Source of the DNA: Pseudomonas sp. RIT-PI-AD
GTDB taxonomy: Bacteria > Pseudomonadota > Gammaproteobacteria > Pseudomonadales > Pseudomonadaceae
Direction of reading: 5' to 3'
Assembly: GCF_025642785.1 (NCBI RefSeq)
Contig: NZ_JANZKU010000007.1
Span: 62,001-126,000, forward strand
DNA: 64,000 nucleotides
How positions within the stretch are numbered: the stretch's first letter is position 1; each line of letters opens with the position of its first letter. Below the pieces are notes generated by a model that was given only the letters and a program-made list of their open reading frames with translations, made no database searches and was not told where the DNA came from. Made by a program: the position numbers and the translations under genes. Positions 37,019-45,181 of the stretch are shown in pieces.

Positions 37019-37086
37019 CGAGGGGGCTCAAGCCACCTCCCCCACCACGCCAATTCTTTAAAACCCTTAAACAACTAGGCGGCACA

Positions 37087-39588
37087 ATGCAATCTGCGGA
37101 CCGGCAAGGACATCGCAAGAAGGCTTCAATGCACAAGGGGGCAGGCATCGTCTGCCTATCGGTATCGGCAGCGTTACTGTCGTGGGGCAATGCGGCATTG
37201 GCCAAACCGGTAAAGATCGACATTCCCAAGCAACCACTGGACAGCGCCTTGCGCGAGTTTGGTCAGCAGACCGGTTTGCAGGTGCTCTACTCTGCCGACT
37301 TGATTCGCAACGCCCAGTCTTCAAGAGTGTCCGGCAACCTGGAGTCGGATACGGCCCTTCAGTTGCTGCTTGACGGCACCGGTTATGGCTTTCATATCGA
37401 GAACGGCACGGTCATCCTCGAGGCCAGAACCGCCAGCACGGAAGGTATCACGCTGCAACCGACGGCCATCACCAGCCAGGGCATGGGCGAGGTGACCGAA
37501 AACAGCGGCGCGTACACCACGGGGGCGGTGAGCGTGGGTTCCAAGACTCCGACCAGTTTGCGGTACACGCCACAGGCCGTCAGCGTGATGACCAGTCAGT
37601 TGATGGAGGACAAGGGCGTTACCGAACTTGAGGACGTGCTCCGCTACGCGCCGGGCATCACCGTGCAGAAGACCACCAGCAACGGGTTCAGTTATTACTC
37701 TCGCGGCTTTGCCATCGACAACATCCAGATCGACGGTGCCGCGCCCATGGCGCTGACCTCGACGGCGACCAGTTTTTACTCGCAACGCATGTACAACACG
37801 GTCGAATTCGATCACGTGGAAGTGCTCAGAGGCGCGGGTGCATTGTTCGGTGGCGTAGGCGACCCGGGCGGTGTCATCAATCTGGTGCGCAAGCGAGCCC
37901 TGCCCGACTTCAAGTTGAAGTTCGAGGCGGCTGCTGGTTCCTGGGACAACTATCGCTCGCAAATCGATGTCACCGGCCCCCTGACCGACGACAGGAGCAT
38001 CCGCGGTCGCCTGGTCGTGGACTACGTCGATCGCCAGTATTCGGTCGACAATATGGCCACCGAAAAGCCGACGGTGTACGGCGTGATCGAAGCCGATATC
38101 ACCCCCTCCACGACGCTTACCCTGGGCGGCATGTACGAGCGTAACCACTCCAACAACTACCTCGGGCTACCGCGCTATAGCAACGGCGACGACATCGGTC
38201 TGCCTCGCCACACAGGACTGGGCCAGAAATGGTCGTACACCGACAACACCGCGCAAGAGGTCTTTGCCAAGGTCGATCACTATTTCGACAATGACTGGAA
38301 ACTCAACGTTTCCTACACCAATACCCACGATGCGGGCAGTTCTCTGGCGGCGGTGACCGGCAACGCGGTCAACCCTGTCACCTTGGCCGGCCCGGTCTGG
38401 CGCGGCAGCGTCAACCGCTACTGGACCAACCAGAACCTGGTGGACAGCAATCTGTCCGGCAGCTTCGACGCGTTCGGCTATGAGCACCAGTTCGTGGTGG
38501 GGGCCGACTACCAACGGGTTACCAGCCAGTGGAAAGGCTCGGGTGTGTTGTCCCACAGCGGCACGCCCGTGAACGTATTCGACCCGGGCTATTGGGACCC
38601 TAACCCGATTTCCTATGCGACGCCCCGCGTCTACAGCCCGAACACCCAGGAGCAGTACGGTTTGTATTCGCGCTTGACCTTGCAGGTGGCGGACCCCTTC
38701 AGGGTCATCCTCGGCGGGCGCCTGGCGCGTTACCACTTCGAGCAGACCTATAAGAACGCAGGCGTGGTGCAGAGCGAGATCGACATGCGCGAACCTACGC
38801 GTTTCGTTCCCTATGCCGGGGCGATTTACGACCTGGACGATCAGTGGTCGCTGTACACCAGTTATTCGAAAATCTTCAAGCCACAGCAAAGTTATCTGAA
38901 AGGGCCGGTCACCAGCAGTCAGACGCTCGAACCGTTGGAAGGCAAGACTTACGAGTTCGGTCTCAAAGGCGAGCTGTTCGACGGCCGTTTGAATACCGGT
39001 GCCGCACTGTTCTACACCAAGCGTGAAAATGGCGCGGTGCAAGATCCCGATTACGCGGCCGAGTCTGTCCTCTGGGGCGGCAGTTGCTGCTACCTGAATC
39101 AGGGCGAAGTGATCAGCAAGGGCATCGAGCTGGAAGCGTCCGGTGAGGTCATGAAGGATTGGAACGTCATGGCCAGCTATGTCTACAACAACAACCGCAA
39201 CAAGACCGACAGTGTCGCTTTCAGCAGCATTACGCCCAAGCATCAAGTCAAGCTGTGGACCACTTACCAACTGCCTGGCCCGCTCGACGACTGGACCCTG
39301 GGCGGCGGGGTCAATCTGCAGAGCGCAACCTACGCCAGCGGTACAGCCTCAAGGATCGACGGCGCGGGTAACGTGGTCGAGACCGGTATTCCATTCGATT
39401 ACAGCCAGAGCGGCTATGCGGTCTATGACGCGATGCTGAAGTACCGCGTGGACGACCACTGGAGCCTCACCTTGAACGCCAACAACCTGTTCGACAAGGT
39501 GTACTACCAGACGGTCGCCAGCACTGTGAACGGCAACTTCTATGGTGAACCACGTAATTACATGCTGACGTTGCGCGGCGAGTTCTAA
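37087..39588 (+). CDS. TonB-dependent siderophore receptor with STN signalling domain (FpvA-like)
   Basis: An 833-residue outer-membrane receptor of transducer type. Order: signal peptide (residues about 15-40, VSAALLSWGNAALA), STN domain about 42-120 (KIDIPKQPLDSALREFGQQT), TonB box region GITLQPTAI, plug domain (SVMTSQLMEDKGVTELEDVL, YYSRGFAIDNIQIDG, LFGGVGDPGGVINLVRKRA) and a 22-strand barrel ending in aromatic-rich NYMLTLRGEF. The STN domain predicts signalling through an anti-sigma factor, yet none is adjacent. The ligand is probably a hydroxamate or mixed-type ferrisiderophore. Start at 37087 or the ATG at 37129. GC is lower than around it, pointing to transfer. Confidence 0.9.
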   Translation: MQSADRQGHRKKASMHKGAGIVCLSVSAALLSWGNAALAKPVKIDIPKQPLDSALREFGQQTGLQVLYSADLIRNAQSSRVSGNLESDTALQLLLDGTGYGFHIENGTVILEARTASTEGITLQPTAITSQGMGEVTENSGAYTTGAVSVGSKTPTSLRYTPQAVSVMTSQLMEDKGVTELEDVLRYAPGITVQKTTSNGFSYYSRGFAIDNIQIDGAAPMALTSTATSFYSQRMYNTVEFDHVEVLRGAGALFGGVGDPGGVINLVRKRALPDFKLKFEAAAGSWDNYRSQIDVTGPLTDDRSIRGRLVVDYVDRQYSVDNMATEKPTVYGVIEADITPSTTLTLGGMYERNHSNNYLGLPRYSNGDDIGLPRHTGLGQKWSYTDNTAQEVFAKVDHYFDNDWKLNVSYTNTHDAGSSLAAVTGNAVNPVTLAGPVWRGSVNRYWTNQNLVDSNLSGSFDAFGYEHQFVVGADYQRVTSQWKGSGVLSHSGTPVNVFDPGYWDPNPISYATPRVYSPNTQEQYGLYSRLTLQVADPFRVILGGRLARYHFEQTYKNAGVVQSEIDMREPTRFVPYAGAIYDLDDQWSLYTSYSKIFKPQQSYLKGPVTSSQTLEPLEGKTYEFGLKGELFDGRLNTGAALFYTKRENGAVQDPDYAAESVLWGGSCCYLNQGEVISKGIELEASGEVMKDWNVMASYVYNNNRNKTDSVAFSSITPKHQVKLWTTYQLPGPLDDWTLGGGVNLQSATYASGTASRIDGAGNVVETGIPFDYSQSGYAVYDAMLKYRVDDHWSLTLNANNLFDKVYYQTVASTVNGNFYGEPRNYMLTLRGEF

Positions 39589-39992
39589 GTGACCCACCCA
39601 CCGGCCTGACGCTCAGGCTGGTCTGGGGAAGGCGGCGATCCTTGCAACGAGGGTCGCCTCGCTTCGCGCCTTGGCTGGCAGCAGATAAATCCTCACCGTC
39701 CGGCCTACAAGCTGCCCAAGGCTTCGGCACCACTACCGAGTGGTGAGACTGCGCCGCTGGTATTGCCGGGCGCCGCCGCGGCAACCGGCAGGATGACGCC
39801 TCCGCAGCACTTATCATGTCCAACTGCCCGCAAAGCCATTGGACCGGCTGGCGCTTCGTGAAGAGCTTCAATCTCGGGCGCTATCCGCCCCGCGGCTGGA
39901 TGAGCGAGACCGCGGAGGAAGCCTGGCGGGTGCCCTGGTCATCGTGGTCCTGCTGTCGATCCTGGCCACCGCCTGGAGGATGACGACGTCCG
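39589..39992. other. Region between the receptor and LysR genes
   Basis: About 400 bases. A small hairpin GCCTGA-CGC-TCAGGC at 39604-39618 could end receptor transcription. Between 39816 and 39990 two overlapping frames look partly protein-like (one includes the hydrophobic LAGALVIVVLLSILATAW), suggesting a decayed reading frame at the border of the inserted segment. No intact gene. Confidence 0.45.
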
Positions 39993-40901
39993 TCACGCCC
40001 TCGCCCCGGCGTCATCCAGCGGCGCCAAGTGATCCGCCAGCGCCCGCGCATGGGGCGATAACCCGTCGAAATCCACCGCGCAGAGCCGCAATTGCCGCAG
40101 GGCCCAGTCATCCTCCAGGTGGAGAATCCGCAAGGCGGCGGCGCGGCGGTGCCGGCGCGCGGCGGTCTCCGGCAGGATGGCGATGCCCACGCCCTGGCCG
40201 ACCAGCCGGCACAGCGCGCCGAAGCTGCCCATGCGCACGCGAACCGTCAGGTGCTGGCCGGCTTGGGCGGCCTTGCTCACCAGGTGCTGCTGCAGGGCAT
40301 TGTCGCTGGGCATGCCGACGAAGACCTGGTCGGCCAGGTCGGCGAAGCGCACCCGGCGGCGCCCGAGGAAATCCCCATGGGCCCGATGGGTCACGCACAC
40401 CAGGCGGTCCTCGCAAAACGGCCGCGAGGCCAGCCCGTGACGCTCCTCGTGGGCCGCGAGAATGCCCAGTTCCGCCTGGCGCCGGGCCAAGGCATCGAGG
40501 ATGGTGTGGCTGGGACGCTCCTCCAGATCCAGGTCGATGTGCGGATGGCGCAGCAGGAACGCACCGAGCAGACCGGGCAGGTATTCGCTGAACGCCGCGG
40601 TGTTGGCCAGCAGCCGCACCCGACCGCGCAGGCCATCGGCGTAGCGGCCCATGTCGCCCACCAGCAGCTCCAGCCGGTGCAGCATCGCCCGCGCGTGGTG
40701 CTCCAGCGCGCGCCCCGCCGGGGTTGGGCGCGCGCCGCGGCGATGGCGCTCGAGCAACGGCGTCCCCAGGGCGTCCTCCATCGACTTGATCCGCGCGCTG
40801 GCCGAGGCCAGCGCCAGGTGCGCGCGGTCGGCGCCGGCGGTGATGCTGTCGGCCTCGACGATATGGAGAAAGAGCCGCAGGTCGCTCAGGTCGAATCGCA
40901 T
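39993..40901 (-). CDS. LysR-family transcriptional regulator
   Basis: A 302-residue LysR regulator: N-terminal helix-turn-helix (DLRLFLHIVEADSITAGADR, LALASASARIKSMEDALGTP) and effector domain from about residue 92 (GRVRLLANTAAFSEYLPGLL), with the pocket segments ELGILAAHEE and GVGIAILPETAARR. GGAGGACAGG precedes the ATG at 40901; the much longer frame seen upstream is antisense to the next gene. It is divergent from the TauE/SafE permease gene, 123 bases apart, and probably regulates it. Confidence 0.92.
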   Translation of the reverse strand: MRFDLSDLRLFLHIVEADSITAGADRAHLALASASARIKSMEDALGTPLLERHRRGARPTPAGRALEHHARAMLHRLELLVGDMGRYADGLRGRVRLLANTAAFSEYLPGLLGAFLLRHPHIDLDLEERPSHTILDALARRQAELGILAAHEERHGLASRPFCEDRLVCVTHRAHGDFLGRRRVRFADLADQVFVGMPSDNALQQHLVSKAAQAGQHLTVRVRMGSFGALCRLVGQGVGIAILPETAARRHRRAAALRILHLEDDWALRQLRLCAVDFDGLSPHARALADHLAPLDDAGARA

Positions 40902-41024
40902 GCCACCTGTCCTCCGAAAAAGCAGCCTTCGTCCCATACGAAGGCTGACCCTCTGCCGAAGCATATTGTGCGGGTTGTCCGCCTGCCGCAACGTGACAAG
41001 GTTTTCTTCCAACGGACAAAGGCG

Positions 41025-41756
41025 ATGCTGATGTTTTCCGCGCTGGTGTTTCTGCTCGCCGGGCTGGTGAAAGGTGTGCTCGGCATGGGCTTGCCGACGG
41101 TCGCCATGGGCTTGCTGGCGCTGGTGATGACGCCGGCGGAAGCCGCCGCGCAGCTGTTGATCCCGTCGATGCTGACCAACCTCTGGCAGTTGTTCGCCGG
41201 GCCCGCGCTGGCCGGTCTGCTGCGCCGACTGTGGCCGATGCTGGCGGGTATCTGCGTCGGCACCCTGCTCGGCGCGCGTTGGCTGGTGGGCAGCGATGCC
41301 GGCTGGATCGCCGGGGCGCTGGGCGCGATGCTGGCGTGCTACGGCCTGCTGGGGCTCAGCGCCCGCCGTTTCGGGGTGCCGCCCCGGCAGGAAGTCTGGC
41401 TGTCGCCGCTGGTAGGGCTGGCGACCGGGCTGGTCACCGGCGCCACCGGGGTCTTCGTGATCCCGGCGGTGCCCTACCTGCAAGCGCTGCGGCTCGACAA
41501 GGAGGACCTGATCCAGGCCCTCGGACTCTCGTTCAGCGTCTCCACGCTGGCCCTGGGCGCGGGCCTGCTGCACCATGGAGCGCTCCAGGCCACCGATCTG
41601 GGCCGCTCGCTGGTCATGCTGGCGCCCGCCATGCTCGGGCTCGGCCTCGGCCAGTGGTTGCGCCATCGGCTGAGCGAGGCGCTGTTCCGGCGCCTGTTCT
41701 TCATCGGCCTGATAGTGCTCGGCATTCACCTGATCATCGAGGCCCTGTTGCCATGA
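41025..41756 (+). CDS. TauE/SafE-family sulfite/organosulfur permease
   Basis: A 243-residue membrane protein with eight predicted helices and the duplicated TauE/SafE pattern: FLLAGLVKGVLGMGLPTVAMGLL in the first half and GLATGLVTGATGVFVIPAVPYLQAL in the second. These proteins export or import sulfite, sulfoacetate, taurine or other anions. The divergent LysR gene is its likely regulator. The start may be 41025 or the ATG two codons later; AAAGG lies upstream of the first. It could serve sulfur metabolism given the other sulfur genes in the window, but this is only suggestive. Confidence 0.88.
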   Translation: MLMFSALVFLLAGLVKGVLGMGLPTVAMGLLALVMTPAEAAAQLLIPSMLTNLWQLFAGPALAGLLRRLWPMLAGICVGTLLGARWLVGSDAGWIAGALGAMLACYGLLGLSARRFGVPPRQEVWLSPLVGLATGLVTGATGVFVIPAVPYLQALRLDKEDLIQALGLSFSVSTLALGAGLLHHGALQATDLGRSLVMLAPAMLGLGLGQWLRHRLSEALFRRLFFIGLIVLGIHLIIEALLP

Positions 41757-41841
41757 CTCCGCCCACCGCTGTCGATCGGTCCCCGCCCTCCCCACGGCTT
41801 CTTGCGATGTCCGCGTCGCGGCTGGCCACGGCGACCCCGCC

Positions 41842-42780
41842 ATGACGGCGGCCGAGCGCCAGCGGGACAGCCGCATGGACCTGGCGACCGAACCGGTGGA
41901 ACTGATCTGCCGCGACGGCCAGGTCCTGGGCGGCCAATGCTGGCGACCCGAGGGATCCGAGGCGGGCACCGTGATCGTCAACAACGCCACCGGCGTGCTG
42001 GCCCGCTACTACGCCCGCTACGCCGCCTTCCTCGCCCGCCAGGGCTATTGCGTGCTGACCTACGACTACCGCGGCATCGGCGCTTCGCGCCCCTCCGACC
42101 TGCGCCACGCACGCATGCGCTGGCGGGATTGGGGCGACTACGATTTCGACGCGGCGGTGCGCTGGGCGCGACAGCGTGATCCCCTGGGCTTGCTGGTCAC
42201 CGTGGGCCACAGCATCGGCGGCTTCCTGCCGGGCTTCGCGCCGGCCGCGGTGCAGGTCGATCGTTTCCTCACGGTTGGTGCCCAATACGCCTATTGGCGC
42301 GACTATGCGGCTGATCGACGGCTGCGCCTGGCATGCAAATGGCACCTGGCGATGCCGGCGCTGACCGCGCTCTACGGGTTCTTCCCCGGCCGCCGCCTGG
42401 GCTGGCTGGAGGACCTGCCGGCCGGCGTGGCCTACGAATGGGCGTTCCGCCGCGCCCGCATGGAGCTGAGCTATCCACGCGCCGAACGCGCCGAGACCCT
42501 GGCGCGTTTCGCCGCGGTCCGCGCGCCGATCCTGGCCTTGAGCATGAGCGACGATGAGTTCGGCACGCCGGCGGCGATCCGCCGCGGCCTGGACTATTAC
42601 CGCCGCAGCGATCGTCAGCGCGTGCAACTGCGGCCTCGCGACCTGGGCCTGGAAAAGGTCGGGCATTTCGATCCCTTCCACGACCGGCATTGCACGGGTC
42701 TGTGGCAGGCGAGCCTGCAATGGATCGCCGAAGGGCGTCATCCCTGGACGGTGGATGAACACCTGCCTGCGGAAGGCTGA
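41842..42780 (+). CDS. Alpha/beta hydrolase (serine aminopeptidase-like)
   Basis: A 312-residue alpha/beta hydrolase. The nucleophile elbow is VTVGHSIGGFLPG near residue 126, an earlier strand ends in VIVNNATGVLARYYARYAAFL, CVLTYDYRGIGASRP precedes it, and the acid and His are likely in SMSDDEFGTP and LEKVGHFDPFHD. The substrate is unknown; related proteins are esterases or lysophospholipase-like. It follows the permease by 85 bases on the same strand and may be cotranscribed. The second ATG (41875) is a possible alternative start, with GGGACAG upstream. Confidence 0.85.
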   Translation: MTAAERQRDSRMDLATEPVELICRDGQVLGGQCWRPEGSEAGTVIVNNATGVLARYYARYAAFLARQGYCVLTYDYRGIGASRPSDLRHARMRWRDWGDYDFDAAVRWARQRDPLGLLVTVGHSIGGFLPGFAPAAVQVDRFLTVGAQYAYWRDYAADRRLRLACKWHLAMPALTALYGFFPGRRLGWLEDLPAGVAYEWAFRRARMELSYPRAERAETLARFAAVRAPILALSMSDDEFGTPAAIRRGLDYYRRSDRQRVQLRPRDLGLEKVGHFDPFHDRHCTGLWQASLQWIAEGRHPWTVDEHLPAEG

Positions 42781-43061
42781 CCCCGCAGACCGATGAATAG
42801 GCGCCCGGCAGGTGCGGCTAGCGCCGACCCGCCGGGCAAGCGCTACCGCGATCCTGGGCTGGCTTGACCCTCGGTTGTCCCTGACGCGTTCCTCCCCCGC
42901 TCGAACGCCCGGATAAAAGGACGCGTGCCCCTTGATAAGCGCCCGGCACTGCTGCGTAATCGCCGCCGCGCCATGACGCGTAGGGTCACCGCGCCTCAGT
43001 GTGGGTTGGCCAGGGACGACGGGCGCCCGAGCACCCTTTCCCCCGCCAGGACAATCGGCTT

Positions 43062-43952
43062 ATGCGAATCTCCCTTGTATCGAACGGCCAGCTCCTCACG
43101 CCGGAACGGCCCGATGGAGCGGTGCCCTGGTGGAGCTTCACCAAAACGGTCCTCTGTGCCGCCGCCCTGTCATTGGTGCGCGACGAACTGATCGGCCTCG
43201 ACGACCGGGTTCCCGAAGGCCCGTTCACCCTGCGCCAACTCCTGGGGCATCGGGCCGGGCTGGCGGACTATGGCGAACTGGCCGACTACCATGCCGCAGT
43301 CGGTCGCGGCGAGGCGCCCTGGTCGGCGGACGACATGCTGCGGCGGCTCGACGCCTCCAGCTTGCGCTATCCGCCCGGCAGCCAATGGCGCTACTCCAAC
43401 GTCGGCTATCTGTTCGTGGCGCGTCTGCTCGAAAGGCTCACCGGCCTGCCGCTACAACGGGCGCTGGAGCGGTGCGTGCTGGCGCCACTCGGGTCGCGGG
43501 CTCGTCTCGCCACCACGCCCGAGGACCTGTGGGGCGAAGACCGAGCAAGCGTGGCGGCCTACGCGCCCGGCTGGGTCTACCACGGTTTGCTGACGGGTAC
43601 GCTCTCGGACGCTGCGCTGTTGCTGGATCGCCTGCTGGGCGGCTCGCTCTTGCCGCACACCCTGCTGGAGGAGATGCAACGGGCGCTCGTGCTCGGTGGG
43701 CCGATCCCCGGCCGGCCCTGGGCCGCTCCCGGTTATGGCCTCGGCTTGATGATCGGCGTGACGAAGGGCGGTTTGACGCTTCGTGGCCACACGGGCAGCG
43801 GGCCGGGCAGCGTGGTGGCGGTCTACCGCTGCGTTCGGGGCGGCCAGTCGGCATCTTGTGCCGTATTCAGCGAGGGCGAGGATCAGGGCGCCGTCGAGGC
43901 AGAGGCCCTCGCCCACCTCGCGCGGGCCTTGGAAAGGAAAGAGGTCGATTAG
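43062..43952 (+). CDS. Serine hydrolase, class C beta-lactamase-like
   Basis: A 296-residue serine hydrolase of the beta-lactamase/penicillin-binding-protein fold. The SxxK motif is SFTK in VPWWSFTKTVL near residue 27, YxN is YSNVGYLF near residue 117, and the third motif HxG is present in LRGHTGSGPGS. There is no signal peptide, so it is probably cytoplasmic and more likely an esterase or peptidase than a beta-lactamase. AGGA precedes the ATG at 43062; a start 21 codons earlier is possible. No neighbouring gene suggests a substrate. Confidence 0.86.
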   Translation: MRISLVSNGQLLTPERPDGAVPWWSFTKTVLCAAALSLVRDELIGLDDRVPEGPFTLRQLLGHRAGLADYGELADYHAAVGRGEAPWSADDMLRRLDASSLRYPPGSQWRYSNVGYLFVARLLERLTGLPLQRALERCVLAPLGSRARLATTPEDLWGEDRASVAAYAPGWVYHGLLTGTLSDAALLLDRLLGGSLLPHTLLEEMQRALVLGGPIPGRPWAAPGYGLGLMIGVTKGGLTLRGHTGSGPGSVVAVYRCVRGGQSASCAVFSEGEDQGAVEAEALAHLARALERKEVD

Positions 43953-44060
43953 TGGGGTCGCGAAGAATGCCAACCTGACGAGGCATTTCCGGTGAAGCCG
44001 GTAGGAAATCCTTCGCTCGGAGCGTGAAGCAGAACCTCGTCGGCGACCGCCGCAAACGCG

Positions 44061-44087
44061 AAGGGCGGGCCTTTCGGACCCGCCCTT
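44061..44087. terminator. Hairpin between convergent hydrolase and DUF2897 genes
   Basis: AAGGGCGGG and CCCGCCCTT around a 9-base loop, with A/T at the outer ends but no long T-run. It lies 21 bases from the DUF2897 stop. Confidence 0.65.
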
Positions 44088-44108
44088 CATCTTCGTGGAT
44101 AAAGCGGC

Positions 44109-44276
44109 TCAGTTATCCCGCGCGTCCTTGGCATCCATCTCCGCGTTGCGCGCGTGGACCCGTTTGAGTTGATCGTCGGTGAGAGGGACCTTTTTCGCCG
44201 TGTCGCGCAACATCATCAGGCCGCCGATGATGGAACCGATGGCGACGACCAGTATCAGCCAGGCATACCAGGGCAT
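44109..44276 (-). CDS. DUF2897 small membrane protein
   Basis: A 55-residue protein: one N-terminal membrane helix (WLILVVAIGSIIGGLMML) followed by a charged cytoplasmic tail, KKVPLTDDQLKRVHARN then EMDAKDARDN. This matches DUF2897, a short conserved gammaproteobacterial membrane protein of unknown function. GGAGA precedes the ATG. It stands between the hydrolase (convergent) and the ethanolamine operon (same strand, upstream). Confidence 0.82.
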   Translation of the reverse strand: MPWYAWLILVVAIGSIIGGLMMLRDTAKKVPLTDDQLKRVHARNAEMDAKDARDN

Positions 44277-44326
44277 TCGAATCTCCTTATGCGCCGCTTC
44301 TCGGCATCAGGGTGTACCGGTTTCGA

Positions 44327-45139
44327 TCACCCGGGCTTTTCGCCGGTTCCCTGGGAAACGGCTTTTCTCTGCGCGGCCTCACCGGCCGACACCGCCTGCA
44401 TGGCGCTGTCGTCCTTCAGGGCGACGCCGCTCAGGCCCAGGCGCAAGGCTTCCCGGGCCAGGTAGGCGAGTTTGTGGGTCGCCTGGGCATAGGGCAAGCC
44501 CTCGGGACGGACGTTGGAGATGCAGTTGCGCTCGCTGTCCATGCGCCCCACCCGCGGCTGGTAGGTCAGGTATAGGCCCAGGCTGTCCGGCGAACTGAGC
44601 CCCGGGCGCTCGCCGATCAGCAGCACCACCAGGCGTGCGCGCAAGGCTTCGCCGATGCCGTCGCCCAGGGCCACGCGGCCTTGCTCGGCGAGCACCACCG
44701 GGATATTCGCCCAATCGCCGGCGAAGGCTTCGCGAAAGCCGCGGAGCACCGGCAGCGCGTGCCGCTGCACGGCGATGGAAGACAGCCCGTCGGCGATCAC
44801 CACCGCCAGCTCCGCGGCCGCCGGCGCTTCGGCCAGGCGCGCGCGGCAGCCCTCGTCCAGTTGTCGGCCGCGATCGGGTCGCAACAGATACGTGTGCCGG
44901 TCCGCGGCGTCGCTCTTCACCCGCAGGGTCTGGAAGCCGGCCTCGCGCAACTGGGCGTCCAGTTCGCCGAAGTCCAACGGCCGGTGCACCGCGTCGCGGG
45001 CCTGAGCATGGGCCAGACCGAACTTCAGCACCTCGGCGGTGGGCAGGCTGGAGCCTACCCGGCCGAGGGCGATGCGCGCGGACGTATGGCTGCGCAGCTC
45101 GTCCCAGGGATTGCCCTGCACCAGGGTCTTATCGGTCAT
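44327..45139 (-). CDS. eutC: Ethanolamine ammonia-lyase small subunit
   Basis: A 270-residue light subunit of the adenosylcobalamin-dependent ethanolamine ammonia-lyase, which splits ethanolamine to acetaldehyde and ammonia. Family segments are NPWDELRSHTSARIALGRVG, LVVVLLIGERPGLSSPDSLG-like (ARLVVLLIGERPGLSSPDSL) and SERNCISNVRPEGLPYAQA, which bind the cofactor at the subunit interface. The ATG at 45139 has GGAGG upstream. It is the last gene of the permease-eutB-eutC operon, 42 bases after eutB. Confidence 0.95.
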   Translation of the reverse strand: MTDKTLVQGNPWDELRSHTSARIALGRVGSSLPTAEVLKFGLAHAQARDAVHRPLDFGELDAQLREAGFQTLRVKSDAADRHTYLLRPDRGRQLDEGCRARLAEAPAAAELAVVIADGLSSIAVQRHALPVLRGFREAFAGDWANIPVVLAEQGRVALGDGIGEALRARLVVLLIGERPGLSSPDSLGLYLTYQPRVGRMDSERNCISNVRPEGLPYAQATHKLAYLAREALRLGLSGVALKDDSAMQAVSAGEAAQRKAVSQGTGEKPG

Positions 45140-45181
45140 GACGGGCCTCCCATGGCCTGGAGTCATACGGGAAAGGGCGCG

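Larger units (their letters stand above)
36364..37086. other. Gene-poor region before the siderophore receptor
   Basis: Over 700 bases without a gene I can support. Between about 36450 and 36720 several rightward frames look protein-like but are broken, for example HGYTVAGVERLLEPYVALR ending at a TAG near 36540, and PACWLNPADHAQLAELLM in another frame. They may be a decayed gene, but I cannot identify it. The last 150 bases are visibly richer in A and T and hold inverted repeats listed separately. Confidence 0.5.

Noticed and set aside
39839-40591. A 250-codon plus-strand open frame beginning with a hydrophobic segment before the LysR gene.
   Set aside because: Most of it is antisense to the LysR gene and is a Pro/Arg/Gly-rich shadow; only the first 50 codons could be a remnant, noted under the intergenic region.
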